Shown here: positions 26,901-33,243 of the stretch, piece after piece | Numbering within the stretch: position 1 is the first letter of the stretch | Layout: each line of letters opens with the position of its first letter | Program-made: the position numbers and the translations under genes | The notes under the pieces: generated by a model | Databases searched by the model: none | What the model was told of the DNA's origin: nothing | Seen by the model: the letters and a program-made list of their open reading frames with translations, nothing else | Source of the DNA: Streptomyces venezuelae ATCC 10712 | GTDB lineage: Bacteria; Actinomycetota; Actinomycetes; Streptomycetales; Streptomycetaceae | Assembly: GCF_008639165.1 (NCBI RefSeq) | Contig: NZ_CP029197.1 | Coordinates: forward strand, 3,162,001 to 3,226,000 | Direction: 5' to 3' | Length of the DNA: 64,000 nt

Positions 26901-28735
26901 GAGGCGACCAGCGTGGGGGTGCCGGTGGCGTCGCCGTCGTAGACCTCGAAGGTGTACGAGAGGGGGCTGGGGCCCTTGTCCGCGTCGCTCGCGTAGACGA
27001 GCAGCTCGGGCTGGAGGGTGTTCGCCTGGAAGTTGGCGGGCGGGTACTGGGCGTTGATCTGCGGCGCCGAGTTCGGCGTGTAGGTCAGGTCCAGGGCCGG
27101 GCGGAAGCCGGCGGTCGCCGAGTTGTCCGAGTGGAACTTCTTCCAGTGGAGCATGTCGTTGGTCGGCGCGGTGAGCGCGAGACCGTAGTTCGCGGCCCCG
27201 CCGGCGACGTTGTTGAACCACGTCGTGTTGAGCGAGACCGGCATGCGCACGCCGACGCTCGCCGAGTTGCCGGTGTTGGAGCAGGAGGCTCCGGGCGCCG
27301 GGGTGGCGGTGCCGATCGCGGCGCCGAAGGACGGGCCGGGGTACGCCGTGACGGCGGACGGGGTCCACGACTGGGTGATCGGGTGCACCGAGAACGACTG
27401 GGCCGCGCAGGTCGAGGACCACAGGGCGTACACGTTCAGGGTGGCGGCGGTGACCCGCTGCCCCGCGAGCGCGGTGCCGAGGGAGCTGAACTGGAGGAAC
27501 GAGTTCGTCTTGTTGGTGCCCGAGTCGTACGAGCCGACCTTGATCTGGGTCTCGGTGGAGTGGTCGCCGCCGATGGTGTTCTGCGTGTACGTCGAGTTCG
27601 ACGCGGTCACCGTCGGGTCGACGGTCACCGGGTAGACGCGCGCGGGGTCGTCGAGCCAGGCGCGGTCGGCGGTCATCCGCAGGGCGGGCTGCCCGTCGGC
27701 CTTGCCGTCGACGGTCGTCAGCTCGTAGGTGACGGCCCGGGACTGGGCGCGGTCGCCGGAGCGCGGGTCGACCTTGGAGTCCTCCATGTACGCGTGCGGG
27801 ATGGTCGCGGTGACCTTGCCGTCCGCGTCGGTGAACTCCACGTCGCCGTCGGCGGCGACGCGGGCGGTGAGGCCCTTGAGGTCGAGTGCGAAGACCCAGG
27901 AGTTCTCGGCCCGCGGGGAGCGCAGGACGATGTTCTCCTTGAAGCCCTCGGCGAGCGGCACGAGCTGCACGTCGGTCTCGGGGAGCACCCCGGCGTAGGT
28001 GACGGTGCCGTGGGCGTCGACGGTGGGCTCGGTCTTCGCCGCGTCCCGCAGGGCGTAGGCGAAGGTGCGGCCCTTGCCGAAGTCGACGGAGGCGAGGGCC
28101 TTGTCGGCGGCGGTCGGCGCGAACTCGACGTCGAGGGAGTTGGCCGTCTGCTGGAGGCGGCCGTCCTTGTCCTCGGTCAGGCTCGTGTCGATGGCCTTCC
28201 ACGTGCCGTCCGCGCCCTTGAAGTTGGTGCGGCCGGGGTAGTGGCGGACGGTGGTGGAGCCGTCGGCGTTGACGTAGAAGTCCGAGGTCGCCGTGGACTT
28301 CTTCGCGTCACGCCTGCTGGTGCGCGCGTCGAAGCTGTGGGCGGTGCCCGGCGCCTTGCCGGTGCGGACCTCGGCGGGGTCGTCGGTCTTCCGCTCGTAC
28401 AGCGGGAGCTCGCCCTTGCCCTTGCCGGGCTTGCGGCCGGCGGCGCCCTCCAGGCTGGTGGCGTCGGCGGAGGCGTGGTGGCTCTTGCCCCGGGCCGTGC
28501 CGCCCTGCTGGTCGGGGGTGTCGAGGGGGTTCTCGCTCACCCACTTCCAGAGTCCCGCCAGGGAGAGCTTGGGCATCTTCACCGGTTCCAGCGTGACGCC
28601 CGCGGCGACCGCCGATTCGGTGGTGAGCATGAGGAACAGGGAGATCAGTACGGAAAGAGCCGTAGCCCTCAACCTGCGTCTGCCGGTGCGACCCGGTGGG
28701 AACAGGTGAGGGCTACGGACCCGGCGTATACGCAT
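17936..28735 (-). CDS. giant RHS/WapA-like polymorphic toxin with HINT module and HNH-like tip
   Basis: This 3599-residue secreted toxin carries, in order: a signal peptide (residues 1-45); a WapA-like N-terminal region; a DNRLRE-type domain (about 375-550, NSTYTQNTIGGD onward); a fibronectin-like segment; a DUF6531-like RHS entry (SLEIERSYNSLDPRVD, near 700); long RHS/YD repeats interrupted by three concanavalin/LamG-like domains (about 945-1120, 1250-1400 and 1945-2140); the RHS core end (YSPETGQFNNRDTA, near 2960); an extremely Lys/Ala/Val-rich region (about 3000-3130); hydrophobic segments (3138-3215); a pretoxin HINT self-cleaving domain ending in VHNC (C3457); and a 142-residue tip. The tip has E3539-H3540, D3546-H3547 and N3549 in a pattern suggestive of HNH/EndoVII-type nucleases. 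The ATG at 28735 has AAAGG 7 bases upstream; the open frame extends further without a signal peptide. Such proteins kill related cells by contact; target is inferred. Confidence 0.9.
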   Translation of the reverse strand: MRIRRVRSPHLFPPGRTGRRRLRATALSVLISLFLMLTTESAVAAGVTLEPVKMPKLSLAGLWKWVSENPLDTPDQQGGTARGKSHHASADATSLEGAAGRKPGKGKGELPLYERKTDDPAEVRTGKAPGTAHSFDARTSRRDAKKSTATSDFYVNADGSTTVRHYPGRTNFKGADGTWKAIDTSLTEDKDGRLQQTANSLDVEFAPTAADKALASVDFGKGRTFAYALRDAAKTEPTVDAHGTVTYAGVLPETDVQLVPLAEGFKENIVLRSPRAENSWVFALDLKGLTARVAADGDVEFTDADGKVTATIPHAYMEDSKVDPRSGDRAQSRAVTYELTTVDGKADGQPALRMTADRAWLDDPARVYPVTVDPTVTASNSTYTQNTIGGDHSTETQIKVGSYDSGTNKTNSFLQFSSLGTALAGQRVTAATLNVYALWSSTCAAQSFSVHPITQSWTPSAVTAYPGPSFGAAIGTATPAPGASCSNTGNSASVGVRMPVSLNTTWFNNVAGGAANYGLALTAPTNDMLHWKKFHSDNSATAGFRPALDLTYTPNSAPQINAQYPPANFQANTLQPELLVYASDADKGPSPLSYTFEVYDGDATGTPTLVASSGTVTKGSWKVPAGKLKWSKNYDWYVEASDGTSAVVEGSSFTTAVPQPPVTSGLSMNTDGHEFDPSDGNYTTEDTDADVPVIGPSLEIERSYNSLDPRVDSAFGAGWSTIVDMKAVEVKDGAGALTSVIITYPGGEQVAFGRNSDGTFVPPLGRYARLAAVTGGYTLTDKDFTEYAFTQATAKTGTYALKTIKDYAGRTETFTYDANKRLTKITNEVSKRNLGLTWYQPASATAWHVQTVYTDQATAGDANSVQTWQYTYTGDQLTKVCPPADWSKCTTYTYATGNHYRTTVLDADPFAYWRLGETSGTVAKDALDANQGQYNGTYQNVTLGGTGPLAGSTQKAATFNGTTSYVEMPAAPGATPSYTSVSLWFKTTTAGGVLFYYGDKPLSDPDPVANTTKNTPAVYVGTDGKLRGCLAMSPGCMTTITSTPLVTDGKWHNAVLTGIANSQTLYLDGAAVGSLGGTINDWVQPYISLGAGVNTSGWPAMNANDKLGHFNGQLAEVAIFSEPLAADVIKSQYDSATRPAGLLQKITTPGGKTQASVVYDTTDDRVLQATDGNGGTWKLNPPTITGSSQVYRSAVMGSAPAGYWRLDDTQGAAQAANQVNTGFGTYNNVIQGAEGPFGPGDASAATFDGSTSFLEIPYGPLHAKADRSVELWFKTAEPGVLMSDQSVAPNNAAGAAGSWSNLLYVGADNKLHGHWWSSTCNGAATLGSTAAVTDDKWHHAVLSAAGTTQTLYLDGAKQGTCTGAPSDQTTSRTFVGAGFGKNWFSSPADVSYFTGSIAEVAAHAKGLTDADVAAHWSAYKASSGIAPVKTVKLTDPTDKTLTYVYDAEMGNRLLAAIDTEGDRTTYGYDTGGFLHTITDANGNRSITGHDVRGNTVSQTTCQNTAANKCSTEYYTFYPDATTAFPPMDLRNDLLLTERDGRSSGPTDNAYLTSYSYDAGGNLLSVTTPPVAGHPNGRTASTTYTTATTPAAEGGTAVTPAGLVAQVVTPGGRKTTYTYFANGDLAKITDANGATVEYTYDKLGREISKKEVSDANPGGLVTSQTYDKNDQVVTETTPAVTNRVTGAKHQAKTTTGYDPDGNILSQTVQDLTGGDTARVTSMTYDAHNQLATRTDPGGDTTSFEYDAYGNKVKETDPAGTVNTYTFDGEQRPLTTNLLNYTGDPYNPTPPTTLVQESRAYDPAGRLASITDSLGWQTAYTYTDDGLSASVVRKDPQTGKSFTEQANTYDAAGNLIEQVTNDGQTRTTFTVDAADRTVSEILDPNGLARTTQTSYDPDDNVVSETDRDPATGDVSTTDTRYDRLGNVTGTTSHDGTTAPVARYKLDETTGFGLADSSGANNTGTHGTGMHWNTDRGGSAVLDGDANSWAQSNGPVVNTNGSFTVSAWVKLTNTTANRTFVAQDGKEASGFQLYYSTAYGWTFNRHATDTYDPAIVRVSSGTAAVTANTWTHLVGVYDQASAQLRLYVNGVASGTPATFGTPWEATGPLQIGRRWYKGAYGENHLGGLDDVQVYSEALTATQVTALKGGTLPAAGSSVRTTSWKLDQRGLPVSQTDTAGNVTDYGYDELGEQTSVTEPAVMAEQNGGTPVSVRPVTMTGYNTFGEATEYADPLGNVATTAYDAEGQESSVTTPEYLAPGATAPIRATSYNEYNKLGQVTAEVDALGNRTTYTYTQLGDLASVTEPGGGTTKYTYSTNGDQLSATRPNGARQEMTYDYLGRELTSTDIVRQPTQRAYTAINEYNAPGGELSRVVSPNGVSESYKYNAVGEMTEVTDSAGNVSRFTYDMDGQPLLSTDPDGTSTRNTYDGFGQLVKTEDLDEMGAVLRTARTSYDRMGNAVSVTDYRQHTKTLTYDAAGQITKAVEPVSATESITSTFGYDAAGNRTRFTDGRGNPFITTYNTWGMPESVVEPSTPTHPNVADRTFTAVYDTIGRVKEARSPGGVTTSFEYDAKSRLVKQTGTGAEAATADHTYSYDEDDRLTAVAGLGTEKNTFTYDDRGLLLTANGPSGASSFAWNGDGEMTTRTDASGTSTYGYDTAGRLKTTNDGATGTTLTYAYDVNSNVKSIEYGTGKAKRSFGYDKLQRLTNDTLTSPTGKTLSSLTYGWDENDNMTSKTTAGVAGASANTYTYDWADRLTSWNNGTTTEVYGYDASGNRTRVGGDTYTYDARNRLTSDGHSTYTYTARGSLSSVTDDASRVTTMKTDAFNRVIQEGDRTYTYDGFDRVLTANEDGAAIHTFQYSGTDNDVASDGVSSYSRDADGSVVGVKTAVTAVLALTDLHTDVIAQFTATGEALTGSTTYSPFGKVVQSSTMLGALGYQSGWTDPQTAKVNMAARWYSPETGQFNNRDTASNSPLPDSVNANRYAYANGNPMTGTDPTGHWFDSIKKAFKKVTKKVKHVAKSAYKKAKKAVKHVAKVVKKAAKKVKRAVKKVVKRAKRAVRKAVRYVADSVRKVKRYVKRVYRTVKRVAHKVVKHVKRAVRKVAKAVKHVAKKVVKAAKKVGRAVKKAAKATAHFVKQHASTIASVATGIAVFAGCTAITAGVGAVGCAALAGAAANGVGYMMSDGPKSVGGFLGAVAIGAVTGAAGGVGGRLAASAAGKLLSGTAGKIATNVAESAGEEALTGAVEYGTSCVNSEEGCSVAGAAKAATIGAVMGGAFGAKGKGNGPKSKDSAGGSSGPGCPVRRSGTPHSFTAKTPVLMADGKTKKISEVKAGDKVLTAEPGKTTKEVHEVKRVIVTKTDRDYVDVTIAAKAGRKTIETTKHHQFYESTRNSWTQAGDLRVGQKLQNGEGAPAAIVEVTSYQADRTTYDLSIEGLHTYFVFAGDQIQAVDKSAAVLVHNCGGSNPAHSPTCTCAAGNQPRMANGNMGSNPNPNPSRLNRDNQYPSGYWADTHREMERNWKDSDGNWLDNDGNIVPDDELTYEHTYAVVDHWNAEGYNQSKSERAKFFNDASKMHPMRRKANSSGGGKMKARYRQDTGPNYSN

Positions 28736-28743
28736 GGGCCAGC

Positions 28744-28839
28744 CTTTACTAACGCGATACTTATGAAGCGTCGCGAGCCTGCCCGATGACAGATCACCAG
28801 TTCGCACCAGGGGGCCGGAATTTACCCTGGCTTTACTAA
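28744..28839 (-). promoter_or_regulatory. upstream region of the toxin gene with a CTTTACTAA direct repeat
   Basis: The nonamer CTTTACTAA occurs at 28744-28752 and again at 28831-28839, 87 bp apart, in an AT-richer stretch just before the toxin start (TTAGTAAAG in the sense direction). The nearer copy overlaps the ribosome binding site. These could be binding sites for one regulator. Confidence 0.3.
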
Positions 28840-28902
28840 GCGGATGGAACCCTTCCGGACAACTCGACCTCAGGACCGGCCGTGGACGGGTCTCCCGCCC
28901 CG

Positions 28903-29526
28903 TCAGCCCTCCTGGGCCAGGCGCTTCACCGTCGCCGCGACGTCGTCCTTCAGGGACGCGCCGGACGCCACCCGGACCAGGTTGTCGCGGGAGGCGCCGC
29001 CCGCCCCATCGACCGTCACGAACCGGACCTTCGGGTTCTTTTCCACCGCGGCCTCGACGGCCTCGACCTGCGGCGCGCCCGAGGCGACGACGATCTCGCA
29101 GTCCCGCTGGACCAGGCCGTTGAGGAACGGGCGGGCATTCGCCGCCGACTTCTCCCCCGTCACCGGCACGTACGTCACCCGGATCCGGGTGTTCAGGGAC
29201 GCCGCCTGCATGCCCTCCCAGACGGGCGCGGCCGGCGCTCCGGTCACGATGCCCCGCTCGTCGGTGAGCAGACAGGCGTCGTAGTCCTGGTAGGCCCGGG
29301 CCCGGGTGTCCGGCGGGGTGCCCGCGTCGTCCGACCCGGCGAACAGCCGGACGCCGACGAGGCCGAGGGCGAGGACGAGGACGGACCCCAGGACCCAGCC
29401 GGTCCGGCCGCGCAGGGCCGCGGCTCCCGTGGCCAGCATCTCGGGAACCCGGGCCGCGCCGGACTCCGCCGCCTCCTTCTTGGCCGCCTGCCGTTCGGTG
29501 GCGCGCCAGGCGCGACGGGTCTTCAC
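28903..29526 (-). CDS. membrane-anchored BMP-family-like binding protein
   Basis: This 207-residue protein has a cytoplasmic basic start, one membrane span (residues 43-63, WVLGSVLVLALGLVGVRLF) and an extracytoplasmic part resembling half of a BmpA/PBP1-type periplasmic binding protein: DYDACLLTDERGIVTGAPAA, WEGMQAAS and EIVVASGAPQVEAVEAAVEK. A full BMP protein is about twice as long, so this is a reduced, anchored form; ligand binding is uncertain. The reading frame continues upstream, but GTG 29526 is taken because it overlaps the stop of the preceding membrane-protein gene by four bases. It lies 167 bases upstream of the RHS toxin on the same strand. Confidence 0.65.
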   Translation of the reverse strand: MKTRRAWRATERQAAKKEAAESGAARVPEMLATGAAALRGRTGWVLGSVLVLALGLVGVRLFAGSDDAGTPPDTRARAYQDYDACLLTDERGIVTGAPAAPVWEGMQAASLNTRIRVTYVPVTGEKSAANARPFLNGLVQRDCEIVVASGAPQVEAVEAAVEKNPKVRFVTVDGAGGASRDNLVRVASGASLKDDVAATVKRLAQEG

Positions 29527-29861
29527 CGCCCGGACTCCTTGACGGTGAGGCAGTGCGCCGCTGCACCCAGGGTGGAGGCCGCGAGCAGGACCACGTCGAG
29601 GAGGTAGGAGAACCCGTGGGTCTCCTCCGGGGTCAGCGCGATCTGGAGGCACCAGCCGACCGAGACCACCGCGAACAGCACGGCGGCCAGCCGGTCGGCC
29701 CGCGTCCCGCGCCACAGGGCGAGGGTGAGCGAGGGGACGAACCCGAGGACGCCGAGGCTCAGCAGCGGAACGAGCGCGAGCCCGATCCGGACCGGACGGC
29801 CGGGCAACACCTTGGGGCGCGCGGGCACCGCGCCCTTCTCCAAGCGGACGGCCTGGTTCAC
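29523..29861 (-). CDS. small three-span membrane protein
   Basis: This 112-residue protein has three hydrophobic segments (about residues 25-48, 58-76 and 84-104) and no recognised family motif. A short basic N-terminus suggests that it starts in the cytoplasm. Its stop overlaps the GTG of the BMP-like protein by four bases, so the pair is translationally coupled and probably acts as a complex in the membrane. Start GTG at 29861. Confidence 0.6.
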   Translation of the reverse strand: MNQAVRLEKGAVPARPKVLPGRPVRIGLALVPLLSLGVLGFVPSLTLALWRGTRADRLAAVLFAVVSVGWCLQIALTPEETHGFSYLLDVVLLAASTLGAAAHCLTVKESGR

Positions 29862-30005
29862 GATTCGCGGGACCTCTCGGGGAGGCGCGCGCCGGGAGCG
29901 GGGCGCACGGGTGTACGACAGGGGACGCCGTACGGTACATCCCCCGCCGCGGTGATCACCCCCGGGGTCCCGGTCGGTCCGTCAGACGAGGTCCCGGTCG
30001 GCCCG

Positions 30006-30755
30006 TCAGGCGAGGGAGTGCCGGACCCAGACGTTGGGCTCGACGTAGACCGCGTAGCCGCGCGACACCTCGCAGTGGACGGGCACGAGCGCGCCCGGCA
30101 CCTCGACCGGGCCGTCCGCGTCGAAGGGCAGGCCGGTCCACGCGCGCCACTGCTCGACGGAGCCCGAGACCGTCATCGAGGCCGGGGCCACCGCCTCGAC
30201 GACACCGCCGGCGCGGACGTGGACGCGGAGCCACGGGTCGTGCGGCAGACCGTCGGCCTCGCGGGTGCGGAAGGCGTACTCGTGGATGGAGGTGCCGGCC
30301 TCCAGGTGCTTGCCGTTGGGGCGGACCGGGGCGACCAGCTCGGAGAAGCCGTGACGCCCGGCGTTGTCCCGCATGGCGGCCAGCATCCGGTGCGAGATCC
30401 CCCGGCCGAGGAAGTCCGTGTCGACCGTGATCTCGATGGCGCTGACAGTGTCGGCCGCACGGCCGTGCTTCAGGTCGGAGAAGGCCCAGAGCAGCACCTC
30501 GTCCCAGCCGCGTGCGGGCAGTTCGCGGCGCCCGTCCACGTCGAGACGGAAGGGCACGCTGAAGCCGCGGGCGACGACCTTGCCGTCGGCGTCGGTGGCC
30601 ACGAGCACGTACTCCGGCAGCTCGCGCACGATCCGGCCGATGTTCGCCCAGCCCACCGGGTCGTACATCATGAACTCGGGCCAGAGGTCGCGCATGCCCC
30701 ACATCGGCCCTTCCAGTTCGGGGCGCTCGGCGAGGGTCGATATGTTCAGGTCCAT
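30006..30755 (-). CDS. GNAT-like acetyltransferase
   Basis: This 249-residue protein has a GNAT fold: VLVATDADGKVVARGFSVPF as the central strands and VSAIEITVDTDFLGRGISHR with the following ML helix as the acetyl-CoA binding motif. The C-terminal part (DPWLRVHVRAGG, then TGLPFDADGPVEVPGALVPV) is an extension seen in some longer actinobacterial members. Substrate unknown. ATG start at 30755. It stands alone between a HNH lipoprotein gene upstream and the small membrane-protein operon downstream on the same strand. Confidence 0.7.
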   Translation of the reverse strand: MDLNISTLAERPELEGPMWGMRDLWPEFMMYDPVGWANIGRIVRELPEYVLVATDADGKVVARGFSVPFRLDVDGRRELPARGWDEVLLWAFSDLKHGRAADTVSAIEITVDTDFLGRGISHRMLAAMRDNAGRHGFSELVAPVRPNGKHLEAGTSIHEYAFRTREADGLPHDPWLRVHVRAGGVVEAVAPASMTVSGSVEQWRAWTGLPFDADGPVEVPGALVPVHCEVSRGYAVYVEPNVWVRHSLA

Positions 30756-30815
30756 GCGGGCAGGCTAAAGATCATTTCCGGCCGCACCAAGCGGTTTTCC
30801 GCCCCGCCGCCCCCG

Positions 30816-31499
30816 TCACGGGAGTTTCTGCTGCGGGCAACCGCCCAGGACCCGCTTCATCGCGTCCCGCTCGCCGCCGGTCACCCACACCCCGTACTTC
30901 TTCTTGACCGCGACCTGCCGGGCCACATAGGTGCAGCGATAGGCCTTGTTCGGCGGGAGCCAGGTCGCCGCGTCGCCGTCGGACTTGCGGCGGTTGGTCG
31001 ACGCGTCGACGGCGAGGAGGTTGAGCGGGTCGTTGGCGAAACGGCGCCGGGTCTCCGCGTCCCACTTCTGCGCGCCCTTCTGCCAGGCGTCGGAGAGCGC
31101 GACGACGTGGTCGATGTCGACCTTGCTGCGGCCCCGGGCGTAGGGGACGGTGGTCCCGGTGTACGGGTCGACGGTGAGCGTGCCGGAGGCGACCTTGCAG
31201 TGGCCGTCGGTGAACCGGACACCGGTCAGGTCGCGCTTGAGTATGTCGTCCCGGGTGCCGCAGCCGTTGCCGTCGACGTCCGCCCAGGCGCGGCCGAACT
31301 TCTCCCGCTCGTACCCGGTCTTCGGGGCGCGGCCCTTGACGGCGAGGGTGTCCACGGCGGCGAGGGCGGTGCCGCGGGCGGCGGGCTTCCCGGCGCCGCC
31401 GCCGGACTCCGGGGCGTCAGCCCCGGGCGAGCAGGCGGAGGTTACGAGCACGACGACGGCAAGTGCCGAGGAGGCCAGGGTCCTTCGGTAGGTGAACAC
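30816..31499 (-). CDS. exported HNH nuclease-like lipoprotein (DUF1524 type)
   Basis: This 227-residue protein begins with a signal peptide and lipobox VTSAC, so it is probably a lipoprotein at residue 23. The mature part is a GmrSD/DUF1524-type HNH module: VDIDHVVALSDAWQKGA with the DH pair, and NDPLNLLAVDASTNRRKSD with the asparagine motif. Streptomyces encodes several exported proteins of this kind, some acting as extracellular nucleases; activity here is inferred from intact motifs. Four cysteines may form disulfides. The GTG start is at 31499. Confidence 0.82.
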   Translation of the reverse strand: MFTYRRTLASSALAVVVLVTSACSPGADAPESGGGAGKPAARGTALAAVDTLAVKGRAPKTGYEREKFGRAWADVDGNGCGTRDDILKRDLTGVRFTDGHCKVASGTLTVDPYTGTTVPYARGRSKVDIDHVVALSDAWQKGAQKWDAETRRRFANDPLNLLAVDASTNRRKSDGDAATWLPPNKAYRCTYVARQVAVKKKYGVWVTGGERDAMKRVLGGCPQQKLP

Positions 31500-31588
31500 C
31501 CTGGAATCCTAGGCCGGGCGGTACGGGCGCCTTCGTACCGTTGGTCCCGAATCGGACGGGCCGAAGGCCCCAGGGGCCCCGCCCGGTT

Positions 31589-32464
31589 TCACACCTTGCC
31601 GATGCCCAGGGTGTTCTCTGCGGGCAGCAGGCCGGAGCCGATCGCGGCCAGCCAGGGGCCGCCGAGCAGCTCGGCGAGGCGGGCGGCGCCGGCCGGGCCG
31701 AGGGCGGCCCAGGGGGCCGCGGCCAGCTCGTCCGTACGCCGCTCGACCTCGGCGCGCAGGGCGCGGCCCGCCTCGGTGGCGGCCCCGTCGGCGGTCACGA
31801 GGCCGCGGGCGGCGAGGCGGTCGCGCGCGGCCGCCCACTCGTCGGCGCTCCAGCCCCGGCTCGCGAAGAGGGGCTCGGGCGCGGCGCCGACCGCGGCGAA
31901 GGAGACGAGCGACTCGACGGGGTCGAGCCCGGCGTCGACGACGGCGTCGAGGTGCCCGTCGCCCCGGTGTTCGCGCAGGACCGTCGCGGACTGCCAGAGG
32001 ACCAGGTGCGGGGCCTCGGGCCGGGGCAGCGCGGCGTTGGCGACGGCGAGGGGGCGGGCCACGGGGTCGGCGGGCGCCGTCGCCGCGTCGGCGGCGGTAC
32101 GGGCGAGTTCGGCGGCCTCGGCGAGTTCGGGGCTCGCGAGGAGCTCCTCGCCCAGGACGGCCCGGTAGGTGCGGTCGACGGCCCGGACCCGGGCGGCGAG
32201 GACGTCGGCCGGGGCGGCCGTGTCCCAGGCGGCGGGGACGTACCGGGCGATCATCGCGGGGCTGAAGCTGTAGAAGGTGTCGGCGACCCGGTCCGGGCCC
32301 GCGGGGCCCAGCGGCGCGGCGCGCCAGGCGAAGTAGGAGGGCCAGCGCTCGGTGGTGTCGTAGCCGAGGGCGGCGGCCTCGTCGAAGGCCTCGGGGGCGT
32401 AGTAGAGCAGGGCGTGCAGGGGTTCGAGCAGGTGCCACATCTGGCGTACGCGTCCGGCTTCCAC
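31589..32464 (-). CDS. SCO6745-family protein
   Basis: This 291-residue all-helical soluble protein matches my recollection of the actinobacterial SCO6745 family, which has the starting motif MWHLLEPLHALLYYAPEA and the block YFAWRAAPLGP. The C-terminal half (WSADEWAAARDRLAARGLVT) resembles a winged-helix. Biochemical role unknown. The GTG start at 32464 has GAAGGAG at 7 bases. It is divergent from a TetR regulator, and the shared 99-base region carries matching palindromes, so this gene is very probably the TetR target. Confidence 0.78.
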   Translation of the reverse strand: MEAGRVRQMWHLLEPLHALLYYAPEAFDEAAALGYDTTERWPSYFAWRAAPLGPAGPDRVADTFYSFSPAMIARYVPAAWDTAAPADVLAARVRAVDRTYRAVLGEELLASPELAEAAELARTAADAATAPADPVARPLAVANAALPRPEAPHLVLWQSATVLREHRGDGHLDAVVDAGLDPVESLVSFAAVGAAPEPLFASRGWSADEWAAARDRLAARGLVTADGAATEAGRALRAEVERRTDELAAAPWAALGPAGAARLAELLGGPWLAAIGSGLLPAENTLGIGKV

Positions 32465-32486
32465 GGCGTGCTCCTTCGTCGTCGAC

Positions 32487-32550
32487 CCTCATCTAGTCAG
32501 TGCCTAGATACTGCGGGGAGGCCGCCAACTTGTCAATGACTAGATGAGGG
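32487..32550. promoter_or_regulatory. TetR operators and divergent promoter
   Basis: An ATCTAG-N7-CTAGAT palindrome lies at 32491-32509. The sequence CCCTCATCTAGTCA at 32487-32500 recurs in inverted orientation at 32537-32550. The rightward promoter reads TTGTCA (32530-32535), 16 bases, TAGGCT (32552-32557), with the TetR ATG six bases later, so that mRNA is probably leaderless. On the other strand a TTGACA overlaps the same repeat. Binding there would block both genes. Confidence 0.6.
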
Positions 32551-32563
32551 CTAGGCTGCTGCC

Positions 32564-33223
32564 ATGACGAGCAAGGACACGGCGGGCGGGGACTCGACGA
32601 GCGAGGCCACGACGGGCGGGGACGCGACAGGCAAGGACACGCCCCGGAGCAGCTACCACCACGGAGGCCTGCGGCAGGCCGTCCTCGCGGCCGCCCTCGA
32701 CGTCATCGCCGCCGACGGCCCCGGCGCGCTGAGCCTGCGCGACCTCGCGCGCCGCGCCGGCGTCTCGCACGCCGCACCGGCCCATCACTTCAAGGACCGC
32801 ACCGGGCTCCTCACCGCCGTCGCCGCCGAGGGGTACGAGCTGCTCGCCGAGGCCCTCGCCGCCACACCCGACCTCCGCGAACGCGGAGTGCGGTACGTAC
32901 GGTTCGCGGTGGAACATCCGGCCCACTTCCAGGTCATGTTCCAGCCAGAGCTGCTGCGCGCCGACGACCCCGCCCTGCTCGCCGCCAAGGAACGCTCCTC
33001 CGCCGAACTCCGCGCGGGCGTCGGCACCCTGACGGACGTCCCCGACGCCCGCGCGGCGGGCATCGCGGCCTGGTCCCTCGCCCACGGCTTCGCGACGCTG
33101 CTCCTCACCCGGAACGTGACGGGGGCGGTGGGCGATCGGGACCCCGAGGAGTACTTCCGCGCCCTCACCGGCCTGCTGTTCACCGGCCAACTCCCGTCGG
33201 GGAAACCGCAGAAGCGGGAATAG
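32564..33223 (+). CDS. TetR-family repressor
   Basis: This 219-residue regulator has a TetR N-terminal HTH over residues 28-75 (SYHHGGLRQAVLAAALDVI, then LSLRDLARRAGVSHAAPAHH) and a C-terminal ligand domain of the WHG type (VEHPAHFQVMFQPELL). The first 25 residues are a Thr/Gly/Asp-rich tail with a repeated GGDSTSEAT-like sequence. The ATG is six bases after a TAGGCT box. It is divergent from the SCO6745-family gene and most likely represses that gene and itself through the palindromes between them. Ligand unknown. Confidence 0.85.
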   Translation: MTSKDTAGGDSTSEATTGGDATGKDTPRSSYHHGGLRQAVLAAALDVIAADGPGALSLRDLARRAGVSHAAPAHHFKDRTGLLTAVAAEGYELLAEALAATPDLRERGVRYVRFAVEHPAHFQVMFQPELLRADDPALLAAKERSSAELRAGVGTLTDVPDARAAGIAAWSLAHGFATLLLTRNVTGAVGDRDPEEYFRALTGLLFTGQLPSGKPQKRE

Positions 33224-33243
33224 CCCGCGTCGGTCAGCGCTTG

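Noticed and set aside
18023..28789. A very long open frame on the plus strand opposite the RHS toxin
   Set aside because: It mirrors the repetitive, GC-rich toxin codons, shows no domain, signal or ribosome site, and is a shadow of the real gene.
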